From positions 22,216 through 86,215 of the forward strand of contig CADASP010000014.1 of assembly GCA_902790625.1 (NCBI GenBank): a stretch of DNA of 64,000 nt, given 5' to 3'. Source of the DNA: an uncultured Prevotellaceae bacterium (GTDB taxonomy: Bacteria; Bacteroidota; Bacteroidia; Bacteroidales; Bacteroidaceae). The notes under the pieces are model-generated. The model did no database searches. It was not told the DNA's origin and worked only from the letters and a program-made list of their open reading frames with translations. The position numbers were made by a program, and so were the translations under genes. This document shows positions 47,028-56,070 of the stretch, piece after piece. The stretch's first letter is position 1. Every line of letters starts with the position of its first letter.

Positions 47028-48128
47028 ATGAACAACGACGTATATATTTTGGCCATAGAGTCGAGCTGCGACGACACTTCGGCAGCGGTGCTCCACAACG
47101 AGACGCTGCTCGCAAACGTCACAGCCTCGCAGGCCGTGCATGAGGCTTATGGTGGCGTGGTGCCCGAATTGGCCAGCCGCGCCCATCAGCAGAACATTGT
47201 ACCCGTGGTGAGCGAGGCCATCAAGCGCGCTGGCATCACCAAAGAGCAACTGAGTGCCGTGGCGTTCACCCGTGGCCCAGGATTGATGGGGTCGCTGTTG
47301 GTGGGTGTCAACTTCGCCAAGGGATTTGCCCGTTCTCTGGGCATCCCCCTCATCGACGTGAATCACCTGCAAGGGCATGTGATGGCCCATTTCATCAAGA
47401 ACCCTCCTTCAGCCCCCGAGGGAGCTGCGAAAGGCCCATTATCCGTTAGTAAGACTACAGAAGCCCCCTCGGGAGCCGGAGCGGTGACTTCCTCCCCTCC
47501 CTTCCCATTCCTCTGCCTCCTCGTCAGCGGGGGCAACTCGCAGATAGTCCTCGTGCGCGCGTATAATAATATGGAGGTGCTGGGGCAGACTATCGACGAT
47601 GCTGCTGGTGAGGCCATCGACAAGTGCTCGAAGGTGATGGGCTTGGGCTATCCCGGTGGCCCCATCATCGATCGACTGGCACGCCAAGGCAACCCCAAGG
47701 CCTACCAGTTTGCTGAGCCGCACATCCCAGGGCTTGACTACAGCTTCTCGGGCCTGAAGACGTCGTTCCTCTACAGTCTGCGCAAGTGGATTCACGACGA
47801 CCCCGACTTCATTGAGCACCACAAGGAGGACATCGCAGCATCGTTGGAATGGACGATTGTTGACATACTGATGAAGAAATTGCGGTTGGCAGTGAAGCAG
47901 ACGGGCATAAAGCATGTGGCCGTGGCCGGTGGCGTGAGTGCCAACAACGGACTGCGGCAGGCTTTCCACGACCATGCCCGCCGCTATGGGTGGACCATCT
48001 ACATTCCCAGGTTCAGCTACACCACCGACAATGCGGCCATGATAGGCATTGTGGGCTACTACAAATATCTGGATAAGGCGTTCTGTCCCATAGAGGCACC
48101 CGCATTCAGCAAGGTGTCTTTCACATAG
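47028..48128 (+). CDS. tsaD: tRNA N6-adenosine threonylcarbamoyltransferase with repeat-derived insert
   Basis: 366 residues. TsaD forms the t6A modification on ANN-decoding tRNAs with TsaB and TsaE, in the cytoplasm. 'AIESSCDDTSAAV' (N-terminus), metal ligands His113 and His117 in 'NHLQGHVMAHF', 'LLVSGGNSQIVLV', 'DDAAGEAIDKC' and 'FSYTTDNAAMIG' are present. Between the metal motif and the LLVSGG strand, residues about 125-158 (47400-47501) are a Pro/Ala/Ser-rich insert absent from ordinary TsaD; its DNA has imperfect inverted arms CAGCCCCCGAGGGAGC and AGCCCCCTCGGGAGCC. The frame stays open, so the gene is probably functional. Confidence 0.95.
   Translation: MNNDVYILAIESSCDDTSAAVLHNETLLANVTASQAVHEAYGGVVPELASRAHQQNIVPVVSEAIKRAGITKEQLSAVAFTRGPGLMGSLLVGVNFAKGFARSLGIPLIDVNHLQGHVMAHFIKNPPSAPEGAAKGPLSVSKTTEAPSGAGAVTSSPPFPFLCLLVSGGNSQIVLVRAYNNMEVLGQTIDDAAGEAIDKCSKVMGLGYPGGPIIDRLARQGNPKAYQFAEPHIPGLDYSFSGLKTSFLYSLRKWIHDDPDFIEHHKEDIAASLEWTIVDILMKKLRLAVKQTGIKHVAVAGGVSANNGLRQAFHDHARRYGWTIYIPRFSYTTDNAAMIGIVGYYKYLDKAFCPIEAPAFSKVSFT
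47400..47501. repeat. REP-like palindromic insert within tsaD
   Basis: About 102 bases, in frame. Arms at 47410-47425 and 47462-47477 match at 13 of 16 positions when one is reverse-complemented. C-rich/G-rich style resembles the sequences at 35092, 56111 and 57790. Confidence 0.65.
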
Positions 48129-48220
48129 CCTATCTGCAAACAATTAGTAAAATGTTAATTCATTAACAGGACTCGCTTTAGCGCTTTTACAAAGCGTAGC
48201 GACTAAAAGAAATATACAAG

Positions 48221-48757
48221 ATGGATTTTGAAGGAAAGATTATCAGCAGGGAGATAAGCGAACTGCTTTGGGAGAGCGAGAAGACAGTGGCCACAGCCGA
48301 GAGCTGCACGGGCGGGCGCATCGCCGAGTCGATCATTGCCGTGCCGGGTGCCTCGAAGTATTTCAAGGGAGGCATCATCTGCTATGTCAACGAGGTGAAG
48401 GAGAACCTGCTGGGCGTGAGCCACGAGGTGCTGGAGGAGAAGACCGCCGTGTGCGAAGAGGTGGCCATAGCCATGGTGAAGGGGGCGTGCCGTGCGCTGA
48501 ACACCGACTATGCCGTGGCTTCCACTGGCATTGCCGGGCCCAGCGGCGGAACCAAGGAGATTCCCGTGGGCACCATCTGGCTGGCTTGTGGCACGCCCGA
48601 CAACGTGGTGACCTGCAAAGTGGAAGAGGACCATGGGCGCGACATCAATCTGGCCATCGCCACCAACCGTGCCATGCAGATGCTGCGCGACATCCTGAAG
48701 GAAGAGCAAAAGCTGGTTGCTGCAAAAAACCAAAATTCTGAAACAGACAACCAATAA
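48221..48757 (+). CDS. pncC: CinA C-terminal family nicotinamide-nucleotide amidase
   Basis: 178 residues, the stand-alone CinA C-terminal domain. It hydrolyses NMN to nicotinate mononucleotide in pyridine nucleotide recycling. 'TVATAESCTGGRIAESI' holds the Ser/Thr active-site region; 'GGIICYVNEVKENLLGV' and 'STGIAGPSGGTKEIPVGTIW' are family signatures. A short hairpin (AAATCCC/GGGATTT near 48848-48866) follows. Confidence 0.93.
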   Translation: MDFEGKIISREISELLWESEKTVATAESCTGGRIAESIIAVPGASKYFKGGIICYVNEVKENLLGVSHEVLEEKTAVCEEVAIAMVKGACRALNTDYAVASTGIAGPSGGTKEIPVGTIWLACGTPDNVVTCKVEEDHGRDINLAIATNRAMQMLRDILKEEQKLVAAKNQNSETDNQ

Positions 48758-49069
48758 AACATCCTGTCTGTTGCTTGTTGCACAGCCTTCACCTGTCGAT
48801 GGCCCAAGCACATAATTATTCATTTTTCAAGGCTTGCTATGCAGTAAAAATCCCACTACGGGATTTCTCAAAAAAGCGCCACCAAATTTCAAAAAGGTGC
48901 CACCAAATTTTCAAAAGGCATCGCCTATCTGAAAATGAAAGACAAAAAAGACAATTGGCCTGAAAAAAAAAGCGGCAAAATTTGTTGATACAAAAAAAAA
49001 TGACTAACTTTGCACCCGCTAAACGAAAAAGGACGCAATGAAGCAGGTCCTTTCAGCGTGCAAGGCGTT
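48758..49069. other. Intergenic region between pncC and the tRNAs
   Basis: Holds the small hairpin after pncC, a 20-base near-direct repeat (GCGCCACCAAATTTCAAAAA at 48876, GTGCCACCAAATTTTCAAAA at 48897) and the tRNA promoter. No gene. Confidence 0.6.
48981..49012 (+). promoter_or_regulatory. Promoter of the tRNA-Thr/tRNA-Gly pair
   Basis: TTTG (48981-48984), 20-base spacer, TAACTTTG (49005-49012). Confidence 0.75.
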
Positions 49070-49142
<73 letters not shown>

Positions 49143-49199
49143 CAACATCAGTAAGAGGAGGGATGGTGCATCCCTTTCTCGTTTTTAGGGGCAAAAAAG

Positions 49200-49272
49200 G
49201 CGGAATTAGCTCAGTTGGTAGAGCATTGGCTTCCCAAGCCGAGGGTCGCGGGTTCGAGTCCCGTATTCCGCT
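49200..49272 (+). tRNA. tRNA-Gly (anticodon CCC)
   Basis: 73 bases. Acceptor arms GCGGAAT / ATTCCGC, discriminator T; anticodon loop TTCCCAA (anticodon CCC, reads GGG); T arm GCGGGTTCGAGTCCCGT. CCA is not encoded. Same transcript as tRNA-Thr. Confidence 0.96.
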
Positions 49273-49396
49273 CTCAGTTGAGAGTTAAGAGTTGAGCGTT
49301 GAGCGACGTTTGTTCTGCGAAGAAACTAAGGTCGCCGCATTCTACTCTTAACTCTCAAAATTTAAACTCTCAACTAAAGTCTCTCAACTCTCAACT
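49273..49396. repeat. GAGTTGA / CTCAACT tandem heptamers in opposite orientation
   Basis: Directly after tRNA-Gly, AGTTGAGAGTTAAGAGTTGA (from 49276) and, at 49344-49396, CTCTTAACTCTCAA and ACTCTCAACTCTCAACT. The two blocks can pair into a hairpin before dnaB. Confidence 0.75.
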
Positions 49397-49404
49397 TCAC
49401 TACA

Positions 49405-50985
49405 ATGGCCGACAATAACAACAACAACCGAAGAACCACCCGCCAACAGCCCATCGACACCACGTATGCACATTTGCAGCCTCAGGCACTCGATGTGGAG
49501 CGCGCCGTGTTGGGCGCATTGCTCATCGACAAAGACGCTTACGCCGTAGTGTGTGAACTCCTCTATCCCGAAAGTTTCTACGAACCCCGCAACCAGTATA
49601 TCTTTGCCGCCGTGCGCGACCTGGCCATGAACGAGAAGCCCATCGACGTGCTCACCGTGACCGAACAGCTGGCTCGCAATGGCAAGCTGGAGGAGGCTGG
49701 AGGCCCCGCCTACATTGCCGAGATAAGCAGTCGTGTGGCCAGCAGCGCACACATCGACTACCACGCTCGCATCGTGGCGCAGAAGTTCCTCGCCCGCCAG
49801 CTCATACAATACACCAGTGACATCCAGACCAAGGCCTTCGACGAGACCATCGACGTAGACGAGCTGATGCAACAGGCCGAGGGTTCGCTCTTCGAACTGT
49901 CGCAGAAGAACATGAAGAAGGACTACACCCAGATTGACCCTGTGGTGAAGACCGCCCTTGACGTGCTGAGCAAAGCGGCCTCGAACAAGGGTGCGCTTAC
50001 TGGCGTGCCCACGGGCTATCACAAGCTCGACGACCTCACCAGCGGCTGGCAGGCCAGCGACTTGGTCATCATTGCTGGGCGCCCGGCCATGGGCAAGACG
50101 TCGTTTGCGCTCTCGCTGGCCAAGAACGTTGCCGTGGGCTACCAAGTACCCATCGCCTTCTTCTCGCTCGAAATGTCGAATGTGCAGTTAGTGAATCGTC
50201 TGATTTCGAATGTTTGCGAGATACAAGGCTCGAAAATCCTGAGCGGACAGCTGACTGACGACGAGTGGGATCGGCTTGACAAGCGTGTCAACAACCTCAT
50301 GGGTGCCCCTATCTACATCGACGACACGCCAGGCCTCTCGGTGTTCGAGTTGCGCACCAAGGCGCGCCGACTGGTGCGCGAGAAGGGGGTGAAGTTGATA
50401 ATGATTGACTACCTGCAGCTGATGAATGCCAACGGCATGCGCTTTTCGAGCCGTCAGGAGGAGGTGAGCACCATCTCGCGCTCGCTGAAGGGCCTGGCCA
50501 AGGAGCTTGACATCCCCATTCTGGCGCTGAGCCAGCTGAACCGTGGCGTGGAGTCGCGCGACGGCATCGACGGCAAACGGCCCCAGCTGAGCGACCTGCG
50601 CGAGTCGGGAGCCATTGAGCAAGATGCCGACATGGTGCTCTTTGTGCACCGCCCGGAGTATTACCACATCTACGACGACGGCAAGGGAAACGACCTGCGT
50701 GGCAAGGCCGAGATTGTGATAGCCAAGCACCGTAAGGGTGCCACGGGTATCATCCTGCTCAATTTCCGTGGTGAGTATACGCGATTCGAAAATCTGGAAG
50801 ACGCCAACTTTGGCAATGCTGCGCCACCCCTCAGTGAGGGCATTATAGGGTCGAGGGTGGGCGACGCGAGCCAGCCACCTGTTGCCGACGGCGAGTTCAA
50901 AGGCGATGCCTATGGCTTCGGCGGCGCACCATTCCCATCAGCCGATGAAGACGCGATGGGAAACAATGGAGATGTGCCATTCTGA
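49405..50985 (+). CDS. dnaB: Replicative DNA helicase DnaB
   Basis: 526 residues. Hexameric 5'-3' helicase at the replication fork. N-terminal DnaB domain ('QALDVERAVLGALLIDKDAY') and RecA-like core with Walker A 'AGRPAMGKTSFALSLA' (about residue 223), Walker B 'KLIMIDYLQLM', 'ILALSQLNRGVESR' and 'SDLRESGAIEQDADMVLFV'. 'IAKHRKGATGIILLNFRGEY' completes the core; a Gly-rich disordered tail is usual in Bacteroidota. No intein. Terminated at 51013-51056. Confidence 0.97.
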   Translation: MADNNNNNRRTTRQQPIDTTYAHLQPQALDVERAVLGALLIDKDAYAVVCELLYPESFYEPRNQYIFAAVRDLAMNEKPIDVLTVTEQLARNGKLEEAGGPAYIAEISSRVASSAHIDYHARIVAQKFLARQLIQYTSDIQTKAFDETIDVDELMQQAEGSLFELSQKNMKKDYTQIDPVVKTALDVLSKAASNKGALTGVPTGYHKLDDLTSGWQASDLVIIAGRPAMGKTSFALSLAKNVAVGYQVPIAFFSLEMSNVQLVNRLISNVCEIQGSKILSGQLTDDEWDRLDKRVNNLMGAPIYIDDTPGLSVFELRTKARRLVREKGVKLIMIDYLQLMNANGMRFSSRQEEVSTISRSLKGLAKELDIPILALSQLNRGVESRDGIDGKRPQLSDLRESGAIEQDADMVLFVHRPEYYHIYDDGKGNDLRGKAEIVIAKHRKGATGIILLNFRGEYTRFENLEDANFGNAAPPLSEGIIGSRVGDASQPPVADGEFKGDAYGFGGAPFPSADEDAMGNNGDVPF

Positions 50986-51012
50986 CCTTCGGTTTTCGTG
51001 TATAGCAAAAAT

Positions 51013-51056
51013 AAAACGGAATCACAGAGCAATAGTACGCTCTGTGATTCCGTTTT
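51013..51056. terminator. Bidirectional Rho-independent terminator between dnaB and the S41 protease gene
   Basis: Perfect 18-bp stem AAAACGGAATCACAGAGC (51013-51030) / 51039-51056 with an 8-base loop; A-run and T-run on the two sides serve both convergent genes. Confidence 0.92.
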
Positions 51057-51073
51057 TCTTTGGCCGTTGAGGG

Positions 51074-52639
51074 CTATTGCAGTATCTCGAGTGCCTTCTT
51101 CACTATTTCGTTGTCGTCGTTGATGATGGCGTAGTACTCGCTCATGTCCCACAGGTCGCGCGCCAGCAGGGCCTTGAGCTGCAGCGAGAGCAGGGGCTTC
51201 GTCTTCTGCCATTCCTCGTCGTCGAGTGGCTTCACATTAAGCCGGGCACCCTCGCTGAGCACCGAGTCGAGCAGTTCCTGTGGTACGGTGAACTCGCTCT
51301 TGAACTTCTCGAATGCCGGATATTGCTTTTTCAGCTGCTTACGGTGGCTGTCGATGTAGCGCAGGTTCTGGTTGATGAGCACGCTCCTGGCAGCCAGCTC
51401 GCGGTGCAGCCGGGTGTAACGCGTCGTGTCGAGTGGCACAAAATAGTCGGGCATGATGCCGCCTCCGCCATAGACGGCACGGTGGTCGCGCAGGGTCTCA
51501 TAGCGCAGCGAGTCTACGAAGTGAATGCTGTCCTGGCTGGTCAGCTCGCCATGCTTCAGCCTGTTCACCATGTCTAAGGCGTAGTTCTTCTTGTCGCCCT
51601 TCTCGTAAGGCTTCTGTATGCAGCGCCCCGATGGGGTGTAGTAGTGGGCGATGGTGAGGCGGATCATCGAGCCGTCGTCGAACTCGATGGGTCGCTGCAC
51701 CAGTCCCTTTCCGAATGTGCGCCTGCCCACCACCATGCCTCTGTCTTGGTCTTGTATGGCTCCGGTGACGATTTCGGCTGCCGAAGCCGAGTATTCATCA
51801 ACGAGCACCACCACTTTCCCTTCGCGGAAACTGCCGTCGGCTACGGCCTTATAGTCGTGGCGGGGCACCATGCGTCCCTCGGTATAGACGATGAGGTCGC
51901 CCTTGCGCAGAAACTCTCCTGCCAAGTCGGCTGCCGCCTGCAGATAGCCTCCGCCATTGCCCTGCAGGTCGAGCACCAGTTGCTGCATGCCCTGCTTGCG
52001 CAGCTTCTCCATGGCCTCTATGAACTCTTGGTAGGTGGTGGCCGAGAAGTTGCCTATGCGTATGTAGCCAACCTGTGGGCGAATCATGTAGGTGGCATCG
52101 ATGGAGAACACGGGAATCTTGTCGCGCACCACGTCGAAGCGCAGCGTGTCGCGTATGCCTCGGCGCACCACCTTCAGCTTGGCAATGGTGCCCTTTGGCC
52201 CCCTGAGCCGCCGCATGATTTCCTCTTTCGACATCTTCACGCCGGCGATGGCCGTGTCGGCCACGGCCACGATGCGGTCGCCAGCCAGTATGCCCACTTT
52301 CTCTGATGGGCCTTTCGTCACGGGCTGTATCACCACCAGTGTGTCGTCGCTCATGTTGAACTGCACGCCAATGCCCTCAAAGCTGCCGTTCAGGGGCTCG
52401 GTCATGGCCTTCGTCTCCTTCGGCGTGGAATAGCTGCTGTGGGGGTCCAGCTTCTCCAGCATGCCCCTGATGGCGTCCTCCACCACCTTGTCGCCGTTGA
52501 CGGTGTCAACATAGAGTGATTCGATGGCCGACAATGCCAAGTGCATCTTGCGCAACCTGTTCATTTCGGTCTGGTGCTGGGCCGTTGCGTGCAGTGAAAA
52601 GAGCACTGCGGCAACCGCCAAAATTACAAATCGTTTCAT
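51074..52639 (-). CDS. S41-family C-terminal processing peptidase
   Basis: 521 residues from ATG 52639 (signal peptide MKRFVILAVAAVLFSLHATA, cleaved before Q; an upstream start would overlap the promoter). A PDZ domain ('FEGIGVQFNMSDDTLVVIQP', 'VGILAGDRIVAVAD') precedes the protease core: 'LVLDLQGNGGGYLQAAADLA', catalytic Ser in 'VDEYSASAAEIVTGAIQDQD' and Lys in 'RRTFGKGLVQ'. This is a CtpA/Prc-like periplasmic serine protease cutting near C-termini. The C-terminal 150 residues match the extension seen in Bacteroidota members. Confidence 0.93.
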   Translation of the reverse strand: MKRFVILAVAAVLFSLHATAQHQTEMNRLRKMHLALSAIESLYVDTVNGDKVVEDAIRGMLEKLDPHSSYSTPKETKAMTEPLNGSFEGIGVQFNMSDDTLVVIQPVTKGPSEKVGILAGDRIVAVADTAIAGVKMSKEEIMRRLRGPKGTIAKLKVVRRGIRDTLRFDVVRDKIPVFSIDATYMIRPQVGYIRIGNFSATTYQEFIEAMEKLRKQGMQQLVLDLQGNGGGYLQAAADLAGEFLRKGDLIVYTEGRMVPRHDYKAVADGSFREGKVVVLVDEYSASAAEIVTGAIQDQDRGMVVGRRTFGKGLVQRPIEFDDGSMIRLTIAHYYTPSGRCIQKPYEKGDKKNYALDMVNRLKHGELTSQDSIHFVDSLRYETLRDHRAVYGGGGIMPDYFVPLDTTRYTRLHRELAARSVLINQNLRYIDSHRKQLKKQYPAFEKFKSEFTVPQELLDSVLSEGARLNVKPLDDEEWQKTKPLLSLQLKALLARDLWDMSEYYAIINDDNEIVKKALEILQ

Positions 52640-52657
52640 CCTGCTTGAAATTTTGTG

Positions 52658-52717
52658 CAAAGGTACGAATTTTTTCCTTTCTTTTCCAAGGATATTCAGA
52701 AAAATTGCGTACATTTG
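52658..52717. promoter_or_regulatory. Divergent promoter region
   Basis: Minus-strand TACCTTTG (52658-52665) serves the S41 gene; plus-strand TACATTTG (52710-52717) serves the lipoprotein at 52746. Confidence 0.6.
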
Positions 52718-52745
52718 CATTCAAATAGAATCATCACTAAATGTT

Positions 52746-53291
52746 ATGAAGCGAATCATACTGGCCATGGCTGTCGTAGGAGCACTATTTGGCTGCAAGG
52801 CAAAAGAGCCTGCGACGTCAGCCAATGGCGGCGACAACAAGCCCGGCATCGACGCCCCGAAAGAGAAACGCAGCATGCCGCAAGGACGTCTGCTGCGCGT
52901 CACCTATCTTTATCAAGGAATGATGATGGAGGAGTTTGGCGAATACGACCTCACCCGATTTCCCGAGGAGGGCGGCAGCAAGTTGAAGTTCCGCTACCGT
53001 GGCGACAAGGTGGCCTACGACGTGAGCGACACGCTGTTTGATGCGGCCCGGCGAATCATCGAAGAAGAGAAGTTGTACGAGCTTGACAGTTACTACACCT
53101 TCAAGTCGGAGTATCGAGTGCTCGATGGCTACCGTTGGGACTTTGCCTCCTATTTCGAGGGCAAGCAGACCGTGTCGTCGGGAGGCCGCAATGCCATGCC
53201 CAACAGCAAGGGACTCTCCATGATTAGGGATTTGCTTTTCGCGGCTGCGAGAAAATGTGTGGAAAACAACGAGCAGCCCATCAAACAATGA
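52746..53291 (+). CDS. Hypothetical lipoprotein
   Basis: 181 residues from ATG 52746, 29 bases after a TACATTTG element. Lipoprotein signal MKRIILAMAVVGALFGC. The mature part ('GRLLRVTYLYQGMMMEEFGE', 'YELDSYYTFKSEYRVLDGYR', 'WDFASYFEGKQTVSSGGRNA') is a single small beta-rich domain; the pattern 'SSGG...P...G...I' recalls short lipoproteins of Bacteroidales that I cannot name with confidence. Its stop overlaps the next start (ATGA at 53288-53291), so the two are translationally coupled. Confidence 0.78.
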   Translation: MKRIILAMAVVGALFGCKAKEPATSANGGDNKPGIDAPKEKRSMPQGRLLRVTYLYQGMMMEEFGEYDLTRFPEEGGSKLKFRYRGDKVAYDVSDTLFDAARRIIEEEKLYELDSYYTFKSEYRVLDGYRWDFASYFEGKQTVSSGGRNAMPNSKGLSMIRDLLFAAARKCVENNEQPIKQ

Positions 53292-54382
53292 CACTTCACA
53301 TCTTTAACCCAGAACATGACCTGGCGCTGGCCAGTGCTTTGCCCAACTTCACGGCTCCGCATGCCGGTCGGCAGTTGCACCACGACTTAGCGTGGCTCCC
53401 CCTGCTGTGGGCCAAGGAGGGCGACGCCGTTGTGGTCGACGATGTAGCCCTGTCGAAGAAGGCTCTGTCAAAAAGACAGTGGCTGAAGAAGCACGTGCAC
53501 GTAGACTTCGTCGACTGGAGAAACTTGGCGGGAATGAATCCCCACCGCATCGACCCCTGGGGATGGGATGCCGCCCTGCGGTGGCGACTGATGCGTAGCG
53601 GTGTGGCCGAGCACTTGCTGCCCACCGACACCGACATCGACCATATTCGGCAGTTGTCGCACAGGCGAACCGCCATGACGCTCTTGCACCAACTAAGGGC
53701 CGACCTCCCTGACACCATTGGCATCCAGCACGAGTGCTCGACCATCGACGACGTTCTCACCCAGGCCGAAGTCTATGGCCGCGTGGTGCTGAAGGCACCG
53801 TGGTCGTCGAGTGGCCGAGGCGTGCGCTTTTGCACGTTCACCGACCTCTCCACCGATGCCTCGTCAAGCGTCGTGGGCTGGCTGCACAACACCCTCGAAC
53901 GTCAAGGCAGCGTGATGCTCGAGCCTTATTATAATAAGGTGAAAGACTTTGGCATGGAGTTTCTGTGCGATGCGGCGGGGCAGGTGAGCTGCCTTGGCCT
54001 CTCGCTCTTCCATACTCAGAACGGGGCCTACACGGGTAATCTCATTGCAACTGAGCGTGCCAAGGAAAGCGTGATAACCCGTTACGTCCCAGCCGATTTG
54101 CTTGAAAAGACGAAAGAGATGGTTTGCCGTCGTGCCAGCGTGCTGCTTGGCGGCAAATACCGTGGGCCTTTTGGTGTCGACATGATGCTGTGCAGCAGTC
54201 AGGCATCAGCCAGAGCGCTCTCTCTGCATCCCTGCGTTGAGCTCAACTTGCGCCGCACCATGGGGCACGCCGCCTTGGCTGTTTCGGCCATCGTCAACCG
54301 CCAGCATGACGATGACCTGCGCCACGTGATGCGCATCGACTATGAAAACAACAACTACAAACTACGCTTGAAGAGAATATGA
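53288..54382 (+). CDS. ATP-grasp-like protein of unknown function
   Basis: 364 residues from ATG 53288 (ATGA overlap with the preceding gene). 'LHIFNPEHDLALASALPNFT' is a distinctive N-terminus; 'RVVLKAPWSSSGRGVRFC' resembles the ATP-grasp lysine and glycine-rich loop, and 'VMLEPYYNKVKDFGMEFLCD', 'FGVDMMLCSS', 'HPCVELNLRRTMGHAAL' fit the metal-binding end of that fold (Glu/Asn at 'ELNLR'). So a carboxylate-amine or similar ligase is inferred. No signal peptide: cytoplasmic. It is coupled by ATGA overlaps to a lipoprotein gene before and a secreted GH43 gene after it. Confidence 0.72.
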   Translation: MTLHIFNPEHDLALASALPNFTAPHAGRQLHHDLAWLPLLWAKEGDAVVVDDVALSKKALSKRQWLKKHVHVDFVDWRNLAGMNPHRIDPWGWDAALRWRLMRSGVAEHLLPTDTDIDHIRQLSHRRTAMTLLHQLRADLPDTIGIQHECSTIDDVLTQAEVYGRVVLKAPWSSSGRGVRFCTFTDLSTDASSSVVGWLHNTLERQGSVMLEPYYNKVKDFGMEFLCDAAGQVSCLGLSLFHTQNGAYTGNLIATERAKESVITRYVPADLLEKTKEMVCRRASVLLGGKYRGPFGVDMMLCSSQASARALSLHPCVELNLRRTMGHAALAVSAIVNRQHDDDLRHVMRIDYENNNYKLRLKRI

Positions 54383-56043
54383 AAACCATTTGCTCCCTTT
54401 TGCTTTCCCTCCTGCCATTTGTAGGCACGGCCCAAGAGTCGTACACGTCGAAGGTGTGGTGCCCCGACAACGGCGACGGCACCTACACCAACCCCGTCAT
54501 CAATGCCGACTACAGCGACCCCGACGTTTGCGTCTCGCCCGATGGTAACGACTTCTACCTCACGGCCTCGTCGTTCCAGTGCGTGCCCGGCTTGCCCATC
54601 CTCCACTCTCGCGACCTGGTGAACTGGCAAATCGTGGGCCATGCCCTTCGTTCGCTCTACGATGGCGACACGCTGTTGCAGCAGCACTTTGCCACGCCAC
54701 GTCATGGCGCTGGCGTATGGGCGCCCAGCATCCGCTGCCATCAAGGCGAATACTACATCTACTGGGGCGACCCCGACTATGGCGTGTATATGGTGAAGAC
54801 CCGTGGCGGCAATCCTGCCGGCGAGTGGGAGGCCCCCGTGTGCGTCATCAGTGGCAAAGGATACATCGACACCACCCCGCTGTGGGACGATGATGGCCGT
54901 TGCTACTTAGTGAACGGATGGGCTAACTCCAGGGCGCAGTTTGCCAGCGTGCTCACCGTGCGCGAGCTGAGTGCCGATGGCACCCGCGCCATCGGCCAGC
55001 CCGTTATCGTCTTCGATGGCAACGGCACCGAGAACCGCACCTGCGAGGGGCCCAAGTTCTATAAGCGCGACGGATGGTACTGGATTATGTGCCCCGCTGG
55101 GGGTGTGCCCACGGGTTTCCAGTTGGCCATGCGGTCGAAGAGTCCTTTCGGCCCCTACGAGCATAAGATTGTGCTGGCTCAGGGCAAGACCGCCGTGAAC
55201 GGCCCCCACCAGGGTGGATGGGTGCACACGGCGCAAGGCGAAGACTGGTTCCTGCACTTCCAGGACAAGGATGCCTACGGCCGCGTGGTGCATCTGCAGC
55301 CCGTCGACTGGAGCAGCGGCTGGCCCATCATGGGCAGCAAGGGCGAGCCGGTGACCACCTACCGCAAGCCGAAGACGGCCACCGCCACCACCATCGTGAA
55401 CCCACAGGAGAGCGACGAGTTCAACACCCCCACGCTGGGCAAGCAATGGCAGTGGCAAGCCAACTACGACGAGAAATATGGCATGCCCACCGCCTTCGGC
55501 ACCATGCGCATCTACACCCACAAGCTGGCTGCCGACTGGCAGAGTCTCTGGCTGGTGCCCAACATGCTGCTGCAGAAGACGCCCGCCGATGCCTTCACCG
55601 CCACGGCCAAGATGCGCTTCACGTCGAAGGCCGACGGCCAGTTTGGTGGCATCATCATGATGGGTCGCGACTACTCGGCGCTGGTGGTGCGACGCATGGG
55701 CGACAGCTTCCAGCTGGTGCAGATGACCTGCTTGGGAGCCGACAAGGGAAAGGCACAGACCGAGCAGGTGCTGGCCACGCTGAAGCCCACCCTCAAAGAT
55801 GCCATCGACTACAAGCCAGGACTGCACGAGGACATCTATCTGCGCCTGGCCGTCGCGCACTCCACAGTCACCTTTGCCTGGAGCCTCGATGGAAAGAAGT
55901 TCACCCCCTGTGCCGAGACTTTCAAGATGCGCGAAGGCGTGTGGATAGGTGCCAAGTTTGGCTTCGTGGCCGCAGAGACCAACCCGAAAGCCGACCGCGG
56001 CTGGGTGGAAGCCGACTGGATAAGAATAGGCCCTCAAAAATAG
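54379..56043 (+). CDS. Secreted glycoside hydrolase family 43
   Basis: 554 residues; ATG 54379 overlaps the previous stop (ATGA). Signal peptide MKTICSLLLSLLPFVGTAQ. The five-bladed propeller has the catalytic base Asp in 'NADYSDPDVCVSPDGNDFYL', the 'GVWAPSIRCHQGEYYIYWGD' motif and the acid Glu in 'RTCEGPKFYKRDGWYWIMCP'. A C-terminal concanavalin-like domain ('QWQWQANYDEKYGM', 'FTATAKMRFTSKADGQFGGI') follows. Such two-domain GH43 enzymes are mostly beta-xylosidases or alpha-arabinofuranosidases; which one is not determinable. It is the third gene of a coupled cluster. Confidence 0.92.
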   Translation: MKTICSLLLSLLPFVGTAQESYTSKVWCPDNGDGTYTNPVINADYSDPDVCVSPDGNDFYLTASSFQCVPGLPILHSRDLVNWQIVGHALRSLYDGDTLLQQHFATPRHGAGVWAPSIRCHQGEYYIYWGDPDYGVYMVKTRGGNPAGEWEAPVCVISGKGYIDTTPLWDDDGRCYLVNGWANSRAQFASVLTVRELSADGTRAIGQPVIVFDGNGTENRTCEGPKFYKRDGWYWIMCPAGGVPTGFQLAMRSKSPFGPYEHKIVLAQGKTAVNGPHQGGWVHTAQGEDWFLHFQDKDAYGRVVHLQPVDWSSGWPIMGSKGEPVTTYRKPKTATATTIVNPQESDEFNTPTLGKQWQWQANYDEKYGMPTAFGTMRIYTHKLAADWQSLWLVPNMLLQKTPADAFTATAKMRFTSKADGQFGGIIMMGRDYSALVVRRMGDSFQLVQMTCLGADKGKAQTEQVLATLKPTLKDAIDYKPGLHEDIYLRLAVAHSTVTFAWSLDGKKFTPCAETFKMREGVWIGAKFGFVAAETNPKADRGWVEADWIRIGPQK

Positions 56044-56070
56044 ACTTCCACGACAAATACTTTTCTTGTT

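Noticed and set aside
45561..47390. 609-codon minus-strand open frame
   Set aside because: Antisense to GH3 and tsaD, both of which have intact motifs.
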